A stretch of 64,000 nt of DNA from Ensifer sp. LC11. Lineage in GTDB: Bacteria; Pseudomonadota; Alphaproteobacteria; Rhizobiales; Rhizobiaceae. Shown one piece after another: positions 25,681 through 34,297 of this stretch (the stretch's first letter is position 1; the number at the start of each line of letters is the position of its first letter). The notes beneath the pieces are model-generated. The model did not search any database. It worked only from the letters and a program-made list of their open reading frames with translations, and was not told the DNA's origin. Location: contig NZ_MBSO01000018.1 of the NCBI RefSeq assembly GCF_001695835.1, positions 32,529 through 96,528 of the forward strand. The letters are read 5' to 3'. The translations under genes were made by a program, and so were the position numbers.

Positions 25681-26502
25681 TCAAGGTCCACCGCGCCCGG
25701 GACCGAGACGGATCACCGCCTCCTCGCCAATCGCTCTTGCGACCTCCCGAACCGGCGCCGCCCAGGCCGACAATTGCTCCATGGTGACCCGGTAGGCGGG
25801 ACCGGTCACGGAGATTCCGGCCGCAAGTTCACCACCGGGAATGGAGATCGGTGCCGCAACGCAGCGGATCTCCGCCTCATGCTCCTCGCGATCGAAGGCA
25901 TGGCCGTCGCGCCGGATCTCCTCGATCTCCGCCAGCAATGTGGCGGCCGACCGGTGCGTATGCGACGTGAATGCGTGAAATTCGGTCCGAGCCAACACAC
26001 GCTCCAGCTGTGGCTGCCCAAGCAGGGACAGCGCCGCCTTACCTATTCCGGTGCAATAGGCCGGCGACGCCTTGCCGATCTGCGAGCTCATGCGCACCGT
26101 CTGGCGGCTCTCCACCTTATCCACATAGACGATCTCCGTTTCGCGCAGGATGCCAAGATGCACGGTCTCGCCGGTCAATTCGTGCAGGCGCTGCAGATGG
26201 GGCTCGGCCACGTCGCGAAACCGGTTGGCGGACCAGGAACGATAGGCAAGCGTCAGCAGACGAAGGCCAGGCTCGTAGGAAAGGTCGCGTCGCTGGATCA
26301 GCAAGTCCTCCTCGACAAGGTGGCTAAGCAATCGGTGCAGGGTGCCGCGCGGCTGGCCGGACCTGGCAAGAATATCGGTGAAACGCTGCGGGCCATCGGC
26401 CGTGACCACCGCCTCCAGCACCGCGATCGCCTTGCCGAGCGTGCCGGTGCCCGCCTCGGTCCGGCTTTCATCCATTGCGCCTGTCGCTTCATTGGTCATC
26501 AT
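25681..26502 (-). CDS. IclR family transcriptional regulator of the galactose/galactonate operon
   Basis: 273 residues. An N-terminal winged helix (about 22-85; LGKAIAVLEAVVTADGPQRFTDILARSG, PRGTLHRLLSHL) is followed by the IclR effector domain (about 95-265; GETVHLGILRETEIVYVDKVES, GIGKAALSLL). It is divergent from a five-gene galactose-type operon, and the gap holds a perfect GTTCCA-N5-TGGAAC palindrome just downstream of a promoter, the form expected of an IclR repressor site. The inducer is probably a pathway sugar acid (inferred). Confidence 0.88.
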   Translation of the reverse strand: MMTNEATGAMDESRTEAGTGTLGKAIAVLEAVVTADGPQRFTDILARSGQPRGTLHRLLSHLVEEDLLIQRRDLSYEPGLRLLTLAYRSWSANRFRDVAEPHLQRLHELTGETVHLGILRETEIVYVDKVESRQTVRMSSQIGKASPAYCTGIGKAALSLLGQPQLERVLARTEFHAFTSHTHRSAATLLAEIEEIRRDGHAFDREEHEAEIRCVAAPISIPGGELAAGISVTGPAYRVTMEQLSAWAAPVREVARAIGEEAVIRLGPGRGGP

Positions 26503-26547
26503 GGCTCACTCGTCTCCGACAGTCATCGCCGCATCGCGCGCTCGACC

Positions 26548-26577
26548 TTGACAAGATAGACGCTTCAACGCGATAAT
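26548..26577 (+). promoter_or_regulatory. Predicted promoter of the galactose operon
   Basis: TTGACA (26548-26553), an 18-nt spacer, then GATAAT (26572-26577) on the plus strand, about 75 nt before the dehydrogenase start. Confidence 0.6.
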
Positions 26578-26595
26578 TCCATATATTAAAATCAA

Positions 26596-26612
26596 GTTCC
26601 AAATAATGGAAC
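26596..26612. promoter_or_regulatory. IclR-type operator palindrome
   Basis: GTTCCA-AATAA-TGGAAC, a perfect 6-bp inverted repeat with a 5-nt centre, resembling IclR-family sites (TGGAA/TTCCA). It begins about 19 nt past the -10 box, so binding would block transcription. A half site ATTCCA lies at 26576-26581. Confidence 0.65.
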
Positions 26613-26651
26613 TATACGAGACACCACGCGGCTTTCTGGGGATGCAGGACA

Positions 26652-27422
26652 ATGCCGGTGCCTAGAGCACAGTTTCACGATTTGAGGGACCGCTGTGTGT
26701 TGGTTACCGGCGGCGGCTCCGGTATCGGCGCTGCGCTGGTCGAGAGCTTCGCCCATCAAGGCGCACGCGTTGCCTTCGTCGATATCGACGAGCAGGCGAG
26801 CGTCGCACTTGCCGAAAGGCTTGGCGAGGAAACCGGTGCCGCACCGCATTTCATTCTCGCCGACCTGCGCAACGTCGAAGCGGTACAAAGAGCCGCAGAG
26901 ACCGCCGCAGCGTCGCTCGGCGCGATCCATGTGCTCGTCAATAATGCCGCGCGCGACGACCGCGAGGCAATGGAAGCGGTAACGGAAGCAAGCTGGGATG
27001 AGAGCCAGGCCGTCAATCTGCGCCATTTCTTCTTCATGAGCCAGGCGGTTGCACCGCATATGCGTCGGGCTGGCGGCGGCTCGATCGTCAATTTCTCGTC
27101 GATCGCCTTTCTGCTCAACATGGCCGAGATCCCGGCCTACGCGACCGCCAAGGCCGGAATAGTCGGCCTCACCAAATCGCTCGCCGGCAAGCTCGGCCCC
27201 GACAATATCCGCGTCAACGCGATCCTGCCTGGCATGATCGTCACCGAACGGCAGAAACGGCTGTGGCTCAGTGACGAAGCAATTGCCGGCATGCAGGAAA
27301 GGCAATGCCTGAAACGCAGCCTGACTGAGGACGACCTCGTCGGCCCCTGCCTGTACCTCGCGTCGGAATGCTCGTTGGGCATGACCGCGCAAACAATGAT
27401 CATCGATGGAGGCGCACTTTGA
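26652..27422 (+). CDS. Short-chain dehydrogenase, probable sugar 1-dehydrogenase of the operon
   Basis: 256 residues. The NAD-binding motif is TGGGSGIG (19-26), with Asp44/46 after strand 2 (AFVDID) favouring NAD over NADP. NNAA is at 97-100, and the catalytic S150, Y163 and K167 (YATAK) are all present. It is the first gene of the operon, overlapping dgoK as TGATG. In a De Ley-Doudoroff pathway this position would oxidise D-galactose to the lactone, but the substrate is inferred from context; other aldose substrates are possible. Confidence 0.82.
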   Translation: MPVPRAQFHDLRDRCVLVTGGGSGIGAALVESFAHQGARVAFVDIDEQASVALAERLGEETGAAPHFILADLRNVEAVQRAAETAAASLGAIHVLVNNAARDDREAMEAVTEASWDESQAVNLRHFFFMSQAVAPHMRRAGGGSIVNFSSIAFLLNMAEIPAYATAKAGIVGLTKSLAGKLGPDNIRVNAILPGMIVTERQKRLWLSDEAIAGMQERQCLKRSLTEDDLVGPCLYLASECSLGMTAQTMIIDGGAL

Positions 27423-28342
27423 TGACGGCAGCCTATTATGCCGCAGTCGACTGGGGAACCACGAGTTTCCGGCTGTGGATCATCGGCGAGGATGGCTCGG
27501 TGCTCGCCGAACGCCGCAGCGGCGAAGGCATGACCACAGCCAACAAGACCGGCTTCCATGCGATCCTGGAGCGGCATCTTGCCGCCGTCGATGCGCCAAG
27601 CCATCTGCCCGCGATCATCTGCGGCATGGCGGGGGCCAAACAGGGGTGGGTCGAGGCCGGCTATCTCGACACCCCGGCGGCGCTTTCCGACATCGCCTCC
27701 CACGCCGTTGCCGTTCCGGATCTCGACCGCGATATCCGCATCCTGCCGGGTCTTGCACAACGCGACAAACGGCATCCGGACGTGATGCGCGGCGAGGAAA
27801 CCCAGTTGCTTGGCGCAGCTGCTGAACTCGGCCGCGGTCGGCACCTCGTTTGCATGCCGGGAACCCACAGCAAGTGGGTTCGGCTCGAAGACGGCGCTGT
27901 CAGCGGTTTTGCCACCTTCATGACCGGCGAACTGTTCGATGTGATCTCGAAGCACTCGATCCTCAGCCACTCGATCGCGGACGCGCACATTTTTTCCGGC
28001 GATCATCCCGCCTTTGCGGCGGCAGTTGCCGAAGCGCGGACCAATTCGGCGCTTGGAACCAGCTTGCTGTTTGGCGCGCGCGCCGGACAGCTGCTGCATG
28101 GGGCAAGTGCCACCGATGCCAAGGCGTTGCTGTCCGGCACGCTGATCGGTCTCGAAATCGCCGGCGCACTGGCAACGGCGGCCGAGACAATCGACAGCAT
28201 CTGCCTGGTTGCCTCCGGATCACTCGGCACACTCTATCAGGCAGCGCTCGAAAGCCTCGATTGCCCTCTTGCCATCGTCGATGCCGATGCGGCTGTGCGC
28301 ACCGGTCTGTCGACTGCCGCTCAGGCCATCTGGCCCCTTTGA
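27422..28342 (+). CDS. dgoK: 2-dehydro-3-deoxygalactonokinase
   Basis: 306 residues starting at ATG 27422, sharing one base with the upstream stop. ASKHA-type sugar-acid kinase: VDWGTTSFRLWII is the N-terminal phosphate-binding strand, CGMAGAKQGWVEAGYLDTPA and CMPGTHSKWVRLEDGAVSGF are DgoK signatures. It phosphorylates 2-keto-3-deoxygalactonate with ATP to KDPGal, the substrate of the next gene's product. Cytosolic. Confidence 0.94.
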   Translation: MTAAYYAAVDWGTTSFRLWIIGEDGSVLAERRSGEGMTTANKTGFHAILERHLAAVDAPSHLPAIICGMAGAKQGWVEAGYLDTPAALSDIASHAVAVPDLDRDIRILPGLAQRDKRHPDVMRGEETQLLGAAAELGRGRHLVCMPGTHSKWVRLEDGAVSGFATFMTGELFDVISKHSILSHSIADAHIFSGDHPAFAAAVAEARTNSALGTSLLFGARAGQLLHGASATDAKALLSGTLIGLEIAGALATAAETIDSICLVASGSLGTLYQAALESLDCPLAIVDADAAVRTGLSTAAQAIWPL

Positions 28343-28357
28343 ACGAAAGACACTCCC

Positions 28358-28993
28358 ATGAACCGCATCCCCTTTCCGCCGATGAAATATCCGCTGATCG
28401 CAATCCTGCGCGGCCTCAAGCCGGAGGAAACCGAAGGCGTCGTCGGTGCGCTGATCGAGACCGGCTTCTCCGCCATCGAGATCCCGCTGAATTCGCCCGA
28501 TCCGTTCCGCTCGATCGAGACGGCCGTAAAGATGGCACCCGAGGGCTGCCTCATCGGCGCCGGCACGGTGCTGACCACAGCACAGGTCGAACAGCTCGCC
28601 GATGTCGGCGGCCGACTGATGGTGAGCCCGAATGTCGAACCGGTGGTCATCTCGCTTGCGGCAAGCAAGGGCATGGTCACCATGCCCGGGGTGCTGACGC
28701 CGACAGAGGCGCTCTCGGCGGCGGCCGCCGGTGCGACCGGTCTCAAATTCTTCCCGGCAAGCGTGCTTGGGCCATCGGGTATCACCGCCATCCGCGCCAT
28801 CCTGCCGCCGGAACTGGAGATCGCCGCCGTCGGCGGGGTTTCCGATGCGAACTTCGGCGATTACGCCAAGGCCGGCATCCGCAGCTTCGGTCTCGGCTCG
28901 AGCCTCTACAAGCCTGGCATGAGCGCTGCCGAAGTCCGCGAGCGCGCGGTCGCAACCGTCAAGGCCTATGACGCCGTCTACGGAGCACGATGA
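28358..28993 (+). CDS. dgoA: 2-dehydro-3-deoxy-6-phosphogalactonate aldolase
   Basis: 211 residues, class I KDPG/KDPGal aldolase family. The Schiff-base lysine is K130 in GLKFFPASVLG; R18 (ILRGL) and E41 (AIEIPLNSP) match the phosphate and acid-base sites. It splits KDPGal into pyruvate and glyceraldehyde 3-phosphate. The start lies 15 bp after dgoK, and the stop overlaps the lactonase start as ATGATGA, so coupling is likely. Confidence 0.95.
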   Translation: MNRIPFPPMKYPLIAILRGLKPEETEGVVGALIETGFSAIEIPLNSPDPFRSIETAVKMAPEGCLIGAGTVLTTAQVEQLADVGGRLMVSPNVEPVVISLAASKGMVTMPGVLTPTEALSAAAAGATGLKFFPASVLGPSGITAIRAILPPELEIAAVGGVSDANFGDYAKAGIRSFGLGSSLYKPGMSAAEVRERAVATVKAYDAVYGAR

Positions 28994-29877
28994 TGAGCGA
29001 TACCATTCCCTTTTCCGGCAGCATCCTTTGCGAGGAGACCTCGCTCCTCGGGGAAGGCCCAACCTATGACCCGGCCACCGGCACCGCCTGGTGGTTCAAC
29101 ATCAAGGGCCAGAAGCTGCACGAGCTGCACCTCGAAAGCGGGCGCAAGACCGTGCATGCCCTGCCCTTCCTCGGCAGCGTGCTGGCCGTCATCGACCCGG
29201 CCCGGCAACTGATCGCGACCGACCAGGGGCTGTTTGTCCGCGATACGCGGACCGGTGCATCCAGCCTGCTTGTCACGCTCAAGGACAAGCCCGGCAATCG
29301 TTCCAACGACGGCCGCGTCCATGCGTCCGGTTCGCTGTGGATCGGCACCATGGGCCGCAGTGCCGAGAAGGGCGCCGGCGCGATCTATCACGTGGCCGGC
29401 ACCAAGGTGACGAAACTCTACGACAGCATCACCATTCCCAACAGCATCTGCTTTTCACCTGACGGTAGCGTCGCCTATTTCGTCGATACCGACGTCAACC
29501 ACCTGATGCGCGTCGACATCGATGCCGAGACGGGGCTGCCGAAGGGTGAACCAAGCCTGCTCGTCGACGGCAGCGGCGAAGCCGGCGGCATCGACGGCTC
29601 GGTGTGCGATGCCGATGGCCTGATCTGGAACGCCCGCTGGGGCAGCGGCACGGTCGACGTATACCGCCCTGATGGTGCGCGGATCGCACGCTATGCCGTC
29701 CCGACGACGCAACCGAGCTGCACGGCCTTCATCGGACCGAAGGCCGACCGCATGCTGGTGACGTCGGCCTGGCAGGACCTGGACGACGCAACGCGGGCGG
29801 CCGACCCGCACGCCGGAAAGACGTTTGAACTCGGCATCACGGTCAAGGGACGCTTCGAGCCGGCATTCCGGCTCTGA
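28990..29877 (+). CDS. SMP-30/gluconolactonase family lactonase
   Basis: 295 residues forming a six-bladed propeller. The metal ligands of the family are visible: E22 (LLGEGPTYD), N106/D107 with R109 (RSNDGRVH), N151 (TIPNSICFSPDG) and D202 (GGIDGSVCDADG). The start overlaps the dgoA stop; a second ATG three bases later is equally good. It should hydrolyse the aldonolactone made by the dehydrogenase into the free acid (galactonate by context). No signal peptide, so it is cytosolic. Confidence 0.9.
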   Translation: MMSDTIPFSGSILCEETSLLGEGPTYDPATGTAWWFNIKGQKLHELHLESGRKTVHALPFLGSVLAVIDPARQLIATDQGLFVRDTRTGASSLLVTLKDKPGNRSNDGRVHASGSLWIGTMGRSAEKGAGAIYHVAGTKVTKLYDSITIPNSICFSPDGSVAYFVDTDVNHLMRVDIDAETGLPKGEPSLLVDGSGEAGGIDGSVCDADGLIWNARWGSGTVDVYRPDGARIARYAVPTTQPSCTAFIGPKADRMLVTSAWQDLDDATRAADPHAGKTFELGITVKGRFEPAFRL

Positions 29878-29959
29878 TGAACGACAGCACTGGCGCAACG
29901 CCAAGAAAAAGTCATACAATTAATCCAAGCGATGAATCGCATGGAGAGGGAGTGCTCGC

Positions 29960-31684
29960 ATGAGCGACAAGAAAAAAGAACTGCGCAGCCGCCACTGGTA
30001 CGGCGGCACCGACAAGGATGGATTTATCCACCGCTCCTGGATGAAGAACCAGGGCTTTCCTGATCACGTCTTCGACGGTCGTCCGATCATCGGTATCTGT
30101 AACACCTGGTCGGAGTTGACGCCCTGCAACAGCCACCTGCGCATTCTGGCAGAAGGCGTAAAGCGCGGCGTCTGGGAGGCCGGTGGTTTTCCGGTCGAGT
30201 TCCCGGTATCTTCGCTCGGCGAGACGCAGATGCGACCGACGGCAATGCTGTTTCGCAACCTGCTCGCGATGGATGTCGAAGAGGCGATCCGCGCCTATGG
30301 CATCGACGGCGTGGTGCTGCTCGGCGGCTGCGACAAGACGACCCCCGGCCAGCTCATGGGGGCGGCCTCCGTCGACCTGCCGACGATCGTTGTTTCCTCC
30401 GGCCCGATGCTGAACGGCAAGTGGAAGGGCAAGGACATTGGCTCCGGCACGGACGTCTGGAAATTTTCCGAAGCCGTACGCGCCGGTGATATGAGCATGC
30501 AGGAGTTCATGGCCGCCGAAAGCGGCATGTCGCGCTCACCGGGCGTGTGCATGACAATGGGTACCGCCACCACGATGGCCTCGATCGTTGAGGCAATGGG
30601 CCTGTCTCTGCCGACCAATGCTGCCCTGCCCGCCGTCGATGCCCGCCGCATGGCGCTGTCGCACATGACGGGCAAACGCATCGTCGAAATGGTGCACGAA
30701 GACCTGCGGCTATCGAAGCTGCTGACGAGGAAGAACTTCGAGAACGGCATCATCGCCAATGCCGCCGTCGGCGGTTCGACCAACGCCGTCGTGCACATGC
30801 TGGCCATTGCCGGCCGCGCCGGCGTCGACCTCAAGCTTGAAGATTTCGATCGCGTCGGTGGACAGGTGCCCTGCATCGTCAACTGTATGCCATCGGGCAA
30901 GTATCTGATCGAAGACCTCGCCTATGCCGGCGGCCTGCCGGCGGTCATGAACCGCATCCAGCACCTGCTGCACGCCGATGCGCCGACGGTCTTCGGCGTA
31001 CCGATCAGCAAATACTGGGAAGACGCCGAGGTCTACAACGACGACGTCATCCGCCCGCTCGACAATCCGCTTCGGGCTGCCGCAGGCATCCGGGTGCTCA
31101 AGGGCAATCTTGCGCCGAACGGCGCCGTCATCAAGCCTTCGGCCGCGAGCGAGCATCTGCTGGTTCACGAGGGCCCCGCCTATGTGTTCGAGACCATCGA
31201 GGAGCTGAAGGCAAAGATCGACGACCCGGACCTGCCGGTGACCGAGGATACCATCCTCGTGCTCAAGGGCTGTGGACCGAAGGGCTACCCGGGCATGGCC
31301 GAAGTCGGCAACATGCCGATCCCGCGTCGCCTCGTCGAAAAGGGCGTGCGCGACATGGTGCGCGTGTCGGACGCCCGCATGTCGGGTACGGCCTTCGGCA
31401 CCGTCGTCCTGCACGTCAGCCCGGAATCGAATGCCGGAGGACCGCTTGCGATCGTCAAGACCGGCGACCGCATCCGCCTGGACGCGATGAAGGGTGAACT
31501 CAACCTGATGATCAGCGACGAAGAATTCCAGTCGCGCATGGCCGCCTGGCAGGCGCCGCCGCAGAAATGGACGCGCGGCTACTACAAGCTCTATCAGGAC
31601 ACCGTACTGCAAGCTGACAAGGGCGCGGATCTCGACTTCCTCGTCGGCGGCAGCGGCAGCGAGGTCCTGCGCGAAAGCCACTAG
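29960..31684 (+). CDS. IlvD/Edd family sugar-acid dehydratase
   Basis: 574 residues, start ATG 29960 after GGAGAGGGAG. Probable [2Fe-2S] ligands are C56 (SELTPCNSH), C124 (GGCDKTTPG) and C197 (SPGVCMTMGTA). ARMSGTAFGTVVLH near the C-terminus carries the catalytic Ser region. It closely resembles the aldonic-acid dehydratase branch (L-arabonate/D-galactonate type) rather than the branched-chain IlvD. In this operon it would convert galactonate to 2-keto-3-deoxygalactonate. It lies 82 bp after the lactonase gene and ends the pathway set. Confidence 0.9.
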   Translation: MSDKKKELRSRHWYGGTDKDGFIHRSWMKNQGFPDHVFDGRPIIGICNTWSELTPCNSHLRILAEGVKRGVWEAGGFPVEFPVSSLGETQMRPTAMLFRNLLAMDVEEAIRAYGIDGVVLLGGCDKTTPGQLMGAASVDLPTIVVSSGPMLNGKWKGKDIGSGTDVWKFSEAVRAGDMSMQEFMAAESGMSRSPGVCMTMGTATTMASIVEAMGLSLPTNAALPAVDARRMALSHMTGKRIVEMVHEDLRLSKLLTRKNFENGIIANAAVGGSTNAVVHMLAIAGRAGVDLKLEDFDRVGGQVPCIVNCMPSGKYLIEDLAYAGGLPAVMNRIQHLLHADAPTVFGVPISKYWEDAEVYNDDVIRPLDNPLRAAAGIRVLKGNLAPNGAVIKPSAASEHLLVHEGPAYVFETIEELKAKIDDPDLPVTEDTILVLKGCGPKGYPGMAEVGNMPIPRRLVEKGVRDMVRVSDARMSGTAFGTVVLHVSPESNAGGPLAIVKTGDRIRLDAMKGELNLMISDEEFQSRMAAWQAPPQKWTRGYYKLYQDTVLQADKGADLDFLVGGSGSEVLRESH

Positions 31685-31730
31685 AGCATCCGGCTCTCAA
31701 GTGGAATCACGAGGCGGAACGACGCTCTAG
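31681..31730. repeat. Palindromic intergenic element overlapping the dehydratase stop
   Basis: CTAGAGC (31681-31687) and GCTCTAG (31724-31730) are inverted arms around GTGGAATCACGAGGCGGAAC. The left arm includes the dehydratase stop codon. It resembles short dispersed rhizobial repeats and may help end the operon transcript. Confidence 0.5.
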
Positions 31731-31790
31731 AATGAAGGTGCGAGAGCGTCCCCTGGTGCGTTCATATGAGCCCACGGCGCTCTGACGGCT

Positions 31791-32945
31791 TTAAGCCGCC
31801 TGCGAGCGCTGATTTTCAGAAAGCTCCGATACCCCGTCGCCTGGCGGGGTATTTTCATTGGGGGTGCCGCCAGCCGCCGCCGAGACGTTTGCCGCCGGAA
31901 AGCGCAGCCGGGACCAAGTCTCGACACCATACATCGCAAGGCCGAGAGCGATAAAGAGCTCCTTGTATTCGGTCGGGTCCCAGAGACGCACGAGTTGCCA
32001 CGCCTGCAGGATGAACAGTTCCTGGATGGCGACGATCAGAATGGCGCCAGCCGTCAGCACAATGAATTCGCGCCAGTGGCCCGCCCTCAGTGCCATATCC
32101 GCGATCGCCAGCAGCATGATCACGGTCATGATCACCATCATCTGCGTCGGCAGCATGCTCCAGTTGTCGCTGTTGAAGGCGGCCATCGGGGCGCTTGCCG
32201 CAAGCACCAGCACACTCGGCGCGAAGGCGTCGAGCCGACCAAAGCTGATGCCCTTGCGCAGGTACAGCCAGATGAACGGCGCGAGCGTCAAGAGAAGGAA
32301 ACTGCCGGTATAGTAGAGCAGTTCCGAGAGGCCGGTGGAGATGTTGTGCAGGTTCAACTCCTGCTGCTTGTTGAGGACCAGCAATCCTTCCGGCGTGGCA
32401 AAGCCGAAGACGCGCTGCATCCAGGATATCTCCTCCATCCCGATCACGAAGAAGCCGGCGGCCAGAAGAGCTGCAGCACCCGCGGCGATCCAGGCCGAAC
32501 GCCCCGCCCCGCGGCGGGCGGCGCGCAGCTGGCCGGCGACAACGGCCGCAAAGAACCCGCTGGCGATGAAGATCAGCAGAGCCGACACCCACTCGATCAG
32601 GCTGTCTTCGCGTGCCAGAAGGCTGAAGTCGACCGGATCGATGACGAAAACCACCGCCATGAGCGTAGCGAGCGCCCACGTCACGATGCAGATCCCAAGC
32701 TCACGGCGCGATGCCAGGCGCAGCACCGGCGCCCCGAGCCCCGCGGCATCGCGGGTAAAGCCCTGGACGGCCGCAAGCGAGAGGCTCAGCGCGATCCAGG
32801 CATGCCAGAGATTGTAGAGCTCGACCTGTGGCGCCCGCTCCGAGAAATAGTACACGCCGAAGAGATTGCGCTCGATCGAAACGAGGCCGGCCATCGCCAG
32901 AGCCGAAAGCAGGGAGACCGAAAGAAAACGCCGCGGCAGAAACAT
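31791..32945 (-). CDS. Polytopic membrane protein of unknown function
   Basis: 384 residues from MFLPRRFLSVSLL (ATG 32945), with about nine to ten membrane segments: for example LWHAWIALSLSLAAVQGF, LGICIVTWALATLMAVVFVID, ISTGLSELLYYTGSFLLLTL, MMVIMTVIMLLAIADMAL and FIVLTAGAILIVAIQELFIL. Conserved-looking polar spots in or near helices are IGMEEISWMQRVFGFATP and NKQQELNLHN. I do not recognise the family. The C-terminal tail is hydrophilic (TPNENTPPGDG). The open frame extends far upstream (to 33971), antisense to the PRC-barrel gene; that part is not believed. Confidence 0.7.
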   Translation of the reverse strand: MFLPRRFLSVSLLSALAMAGLVSIERNLFGVYYFSERAPQVELYNLWHAWIALSLSLAAVQGFTRDAAGLGAPVLRLASRRELGICIVTWALATLMAVVFVIDPVDFSLLAREDSLIEWVSALLIFIASGFFAAVVAGQLRAARRGAGRSAWIAAGAAALLAAGFFVIGMEEISWMQRVFGFATPEGLLVLNKQQELNLHNISTGLSELLYYTGSFLLLTLAPFIWLYLRKGISFGRLDAFAPSVLVLAASAPMAAFNSDNWSMLPTQMMVIMTVIMLLAIADMALRAGHWREFIVLTAGAILIVAIQELFILQAWQLVRLWDPTEYKELFIALGLAMYGVETWSRLRFPAANVSAAAGGTPNENTPPGDGVSELSENQRSQAA

Positions 32946-33050
32946 CGTGAGACCATCCAGAATAACAGGATGAAGAAGCTGCACGCTATTTCCTGCCATT
33001 CCCCAAGTATCAATACGAACAATCAAGAATTCATGAACGAGCGGAAGACT

Positions 33051-33080
33051 ATTATAAACTACTAAAATACATATATTGAA
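33051..33080 (-). promoter_or_regulatory. AT-rich divergent promoter region
   Basis: On the minus strand, TTCAAT (33080-33075), an 18-nt spacer and TATAAT (33056-33051) point toward the membrane protein, about 100 nt from its start. The surrounding 32990-33115 stretch is far more AT-rich than the rest of the window. The remaining gap up to 33299 shows no gene. Confidence 0.45.
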
Positions 33081-33299
33081 GCAGATAGTAAATTTCTCCA
33101 GAAAACATAGATCTTCGCCAACACTTTCCCGGAGCGACGCCCCATTGAACGTGGGCACGCCCTTCCCTCTGAATTTTTTGACTGTTTTTTCGGAACCGTT
33201 CCTGATTCCGGGCGTTGAGACCGTATCACCGGTGCGGTACCTGGCGGAAAGGGCCAGACCCGCGCCTTGATCGACAACGTCAAGGAAAGGCAGTTTGAC

Positions 33300-33929
33300 A
33301 TGACCAAGAAACTCGCAACAACCGTCGCGGCGGGCGCGCTTCTCGTAGGCCTCGCTGTCGCCCCGGTGTCTTTCGCGCAGGATGCGACCAAGCCGATGGA
33401 TCAGCCGCAGACCATGCAGCCGGTTCCAGGTAGCGAAGCGCCTGCCGATCAGGCTCAGACCAAGCCGCCGATCAGCGAGGAAGCGCCGGGTGCTGTCGCC
33501 ACGTCGGACGCGACCTATCTGACCGAGCAGGCGAGCGACCAGATCGCAGCCAGCACCTATATGGGCCAGACCGTCTACAATGCCGGTGACGAGAGCATCG
33601 GCGAGATCAACGACCTGATCATCAAGAAGGATGGCGCCGTTGAGGCGGCTGTGATCGGCGTCGGTGGCTTCCTGGGTATCGGCGAAAAGAACGTTGCGGT
33701 CCCGTTTGATCGCATCACGATCGCCGAACAGCCGAACACCGACGACCTGAAACTGACGACAACGGAAACCGCCGACACACTGAAGGCGGCCCCGGAGTTC
33801 AAGACAAAGGCGCAGCAGGTGGCCGAGCAGATCGCCAACCAGCCGGTTGACACCTCGACGACCTCTTCGACCACGACGACTGTACCGGCCCAGCCGATGC
33901 AGCAAGGTACCGAACAGCCGCAGCAGTAA
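33300..33929 (+). CDS. Secreted PRC-barrel domain protein
   Basis: 209 residues from ATG 33300, with GGAAAGG upstream. A signal peptide (MTKKLATTVAAGALLVGLAV, cleaved near SFA-QD) leads a low-complexity Pro/Gln/Ala linker. A PRC-barrel follows (about 85-145: YMGQTVYNAGDESIGEINDLI, AVIGVGGFLGIGEKNVAVPF), then a Thr/Ser/Pro/Gln-rich tail. Periplasmic PRC-barrel proteins of this form are common in rhizobia, often stress-related, with no proven biochemical role. Confidence 0.85.
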   Translation: MTKKLATTVAAGALLVGLAVAPVSFAQDATKPMDQPQTMQPVPGSEAPADQAQTKPPISEEAPGAVATSDATYLTEQASDQIAASTYMGQTVYNAGDESIGEINDLIIKKDGAVEAAVIGVGGFLGIGEKNVAVPFDRITIAEQPNTDDLKLTTTETADTLKAAPEFKTKAQQVAEQIANQPVDTSTTSSTTTTVPAQPMQQGTEQPQQ

Positions 33930-33946
33930 CTTTGGATGACGCAAGT

Positions 33947-33988
33947 GCGAACGGAACACCGTTTCACACATTTCCGGGAATTGCTCTT
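33947..33988. repeat. Dispersed intergenic repeat, copy 1
   Basis: GCGAACGGAACACCGTTTCACACA (33947-33970) matches 22 of 24 positions at 54977-55000. It is followed by TTTCCGGGAATTGCTCT. An inverted relative (GGCAATTCCTGGAGAAG) occurs near 55510. Confidence 0.6.
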
Positions 33989-34046
33989 AAGCTGTTCAGT
34001 ACGCCTTCCAACGAGCGGCGGTGCCTGGCACCGCCGCTTTCGCTCC

Positions 34047-34147
34047 TGCATGTTTCCTTTGACCGCAGCCGATTAAAGGACAAAAACATGCGACAATTCA
34101 CAGTGCTAAACCGACGTTTGCGCGCCTGATAAGGCGCGTGGCGCTGT
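34047..34147. repeat. Two-hairpin intergenic repeat, copy 1
   Basis: Hairpin one: GCATGTTT (34048-34055) with AAACATGC (34084-34091). Hairpin two: CGCGCC (34121-34126) with GGCGCG (34133-34138). A diverged copy with the same order, including CAATC/CAATT and AGTGCTA between the hairpins, lies at 40246-40347. It belongs to a dispersed family of rhizobial intergenic elements. Confidence 0.75.
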
Positions 34148-34150
34148 CGT

Positions 34151-34297
34151 TCAGACGAGCATCCCAAAGCGCAAGGCATCATAGATCCCGGCGTGGATGT
34201 TGCGGCTGGCAATGGCGTCGCCGATGCGGAACATGTCGAAGCTGGCGTCAGGGTTTCGGAGCGATAGCGGGTCCGCGACGGATCGGGGCCGTTTCAT
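34151..34297 (-). pseudogene. Stump of a trimethylamine dehydrogenase-like flavoprotein
   Basis: A 48-codon frame whose ATG overlaps the mttB stop as TGATG. Its last 30 residues (DMFRIGDAIASRNIHAGIYD, then ALRFGMLV) are the C-terminal end of the NADH:flavin oxidoreductase/trimethylamine dehydrogenase family, normally 650 or more residues. The start and end of the gene appear to be joined by a large internal deletion. It is unlikely to be functional. Confidence 0.7.

Noticed and set aside
31791..33971. A 726-codon minus-strand frame covering the membrane protein and the region antisense to the PRC-barrel gene.
   Set aside because: Its first 340 codons lie opposite a convincing secreted PRC-barrel protein and across AT-rich promoter DNA. 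The real protein starts near 32945.
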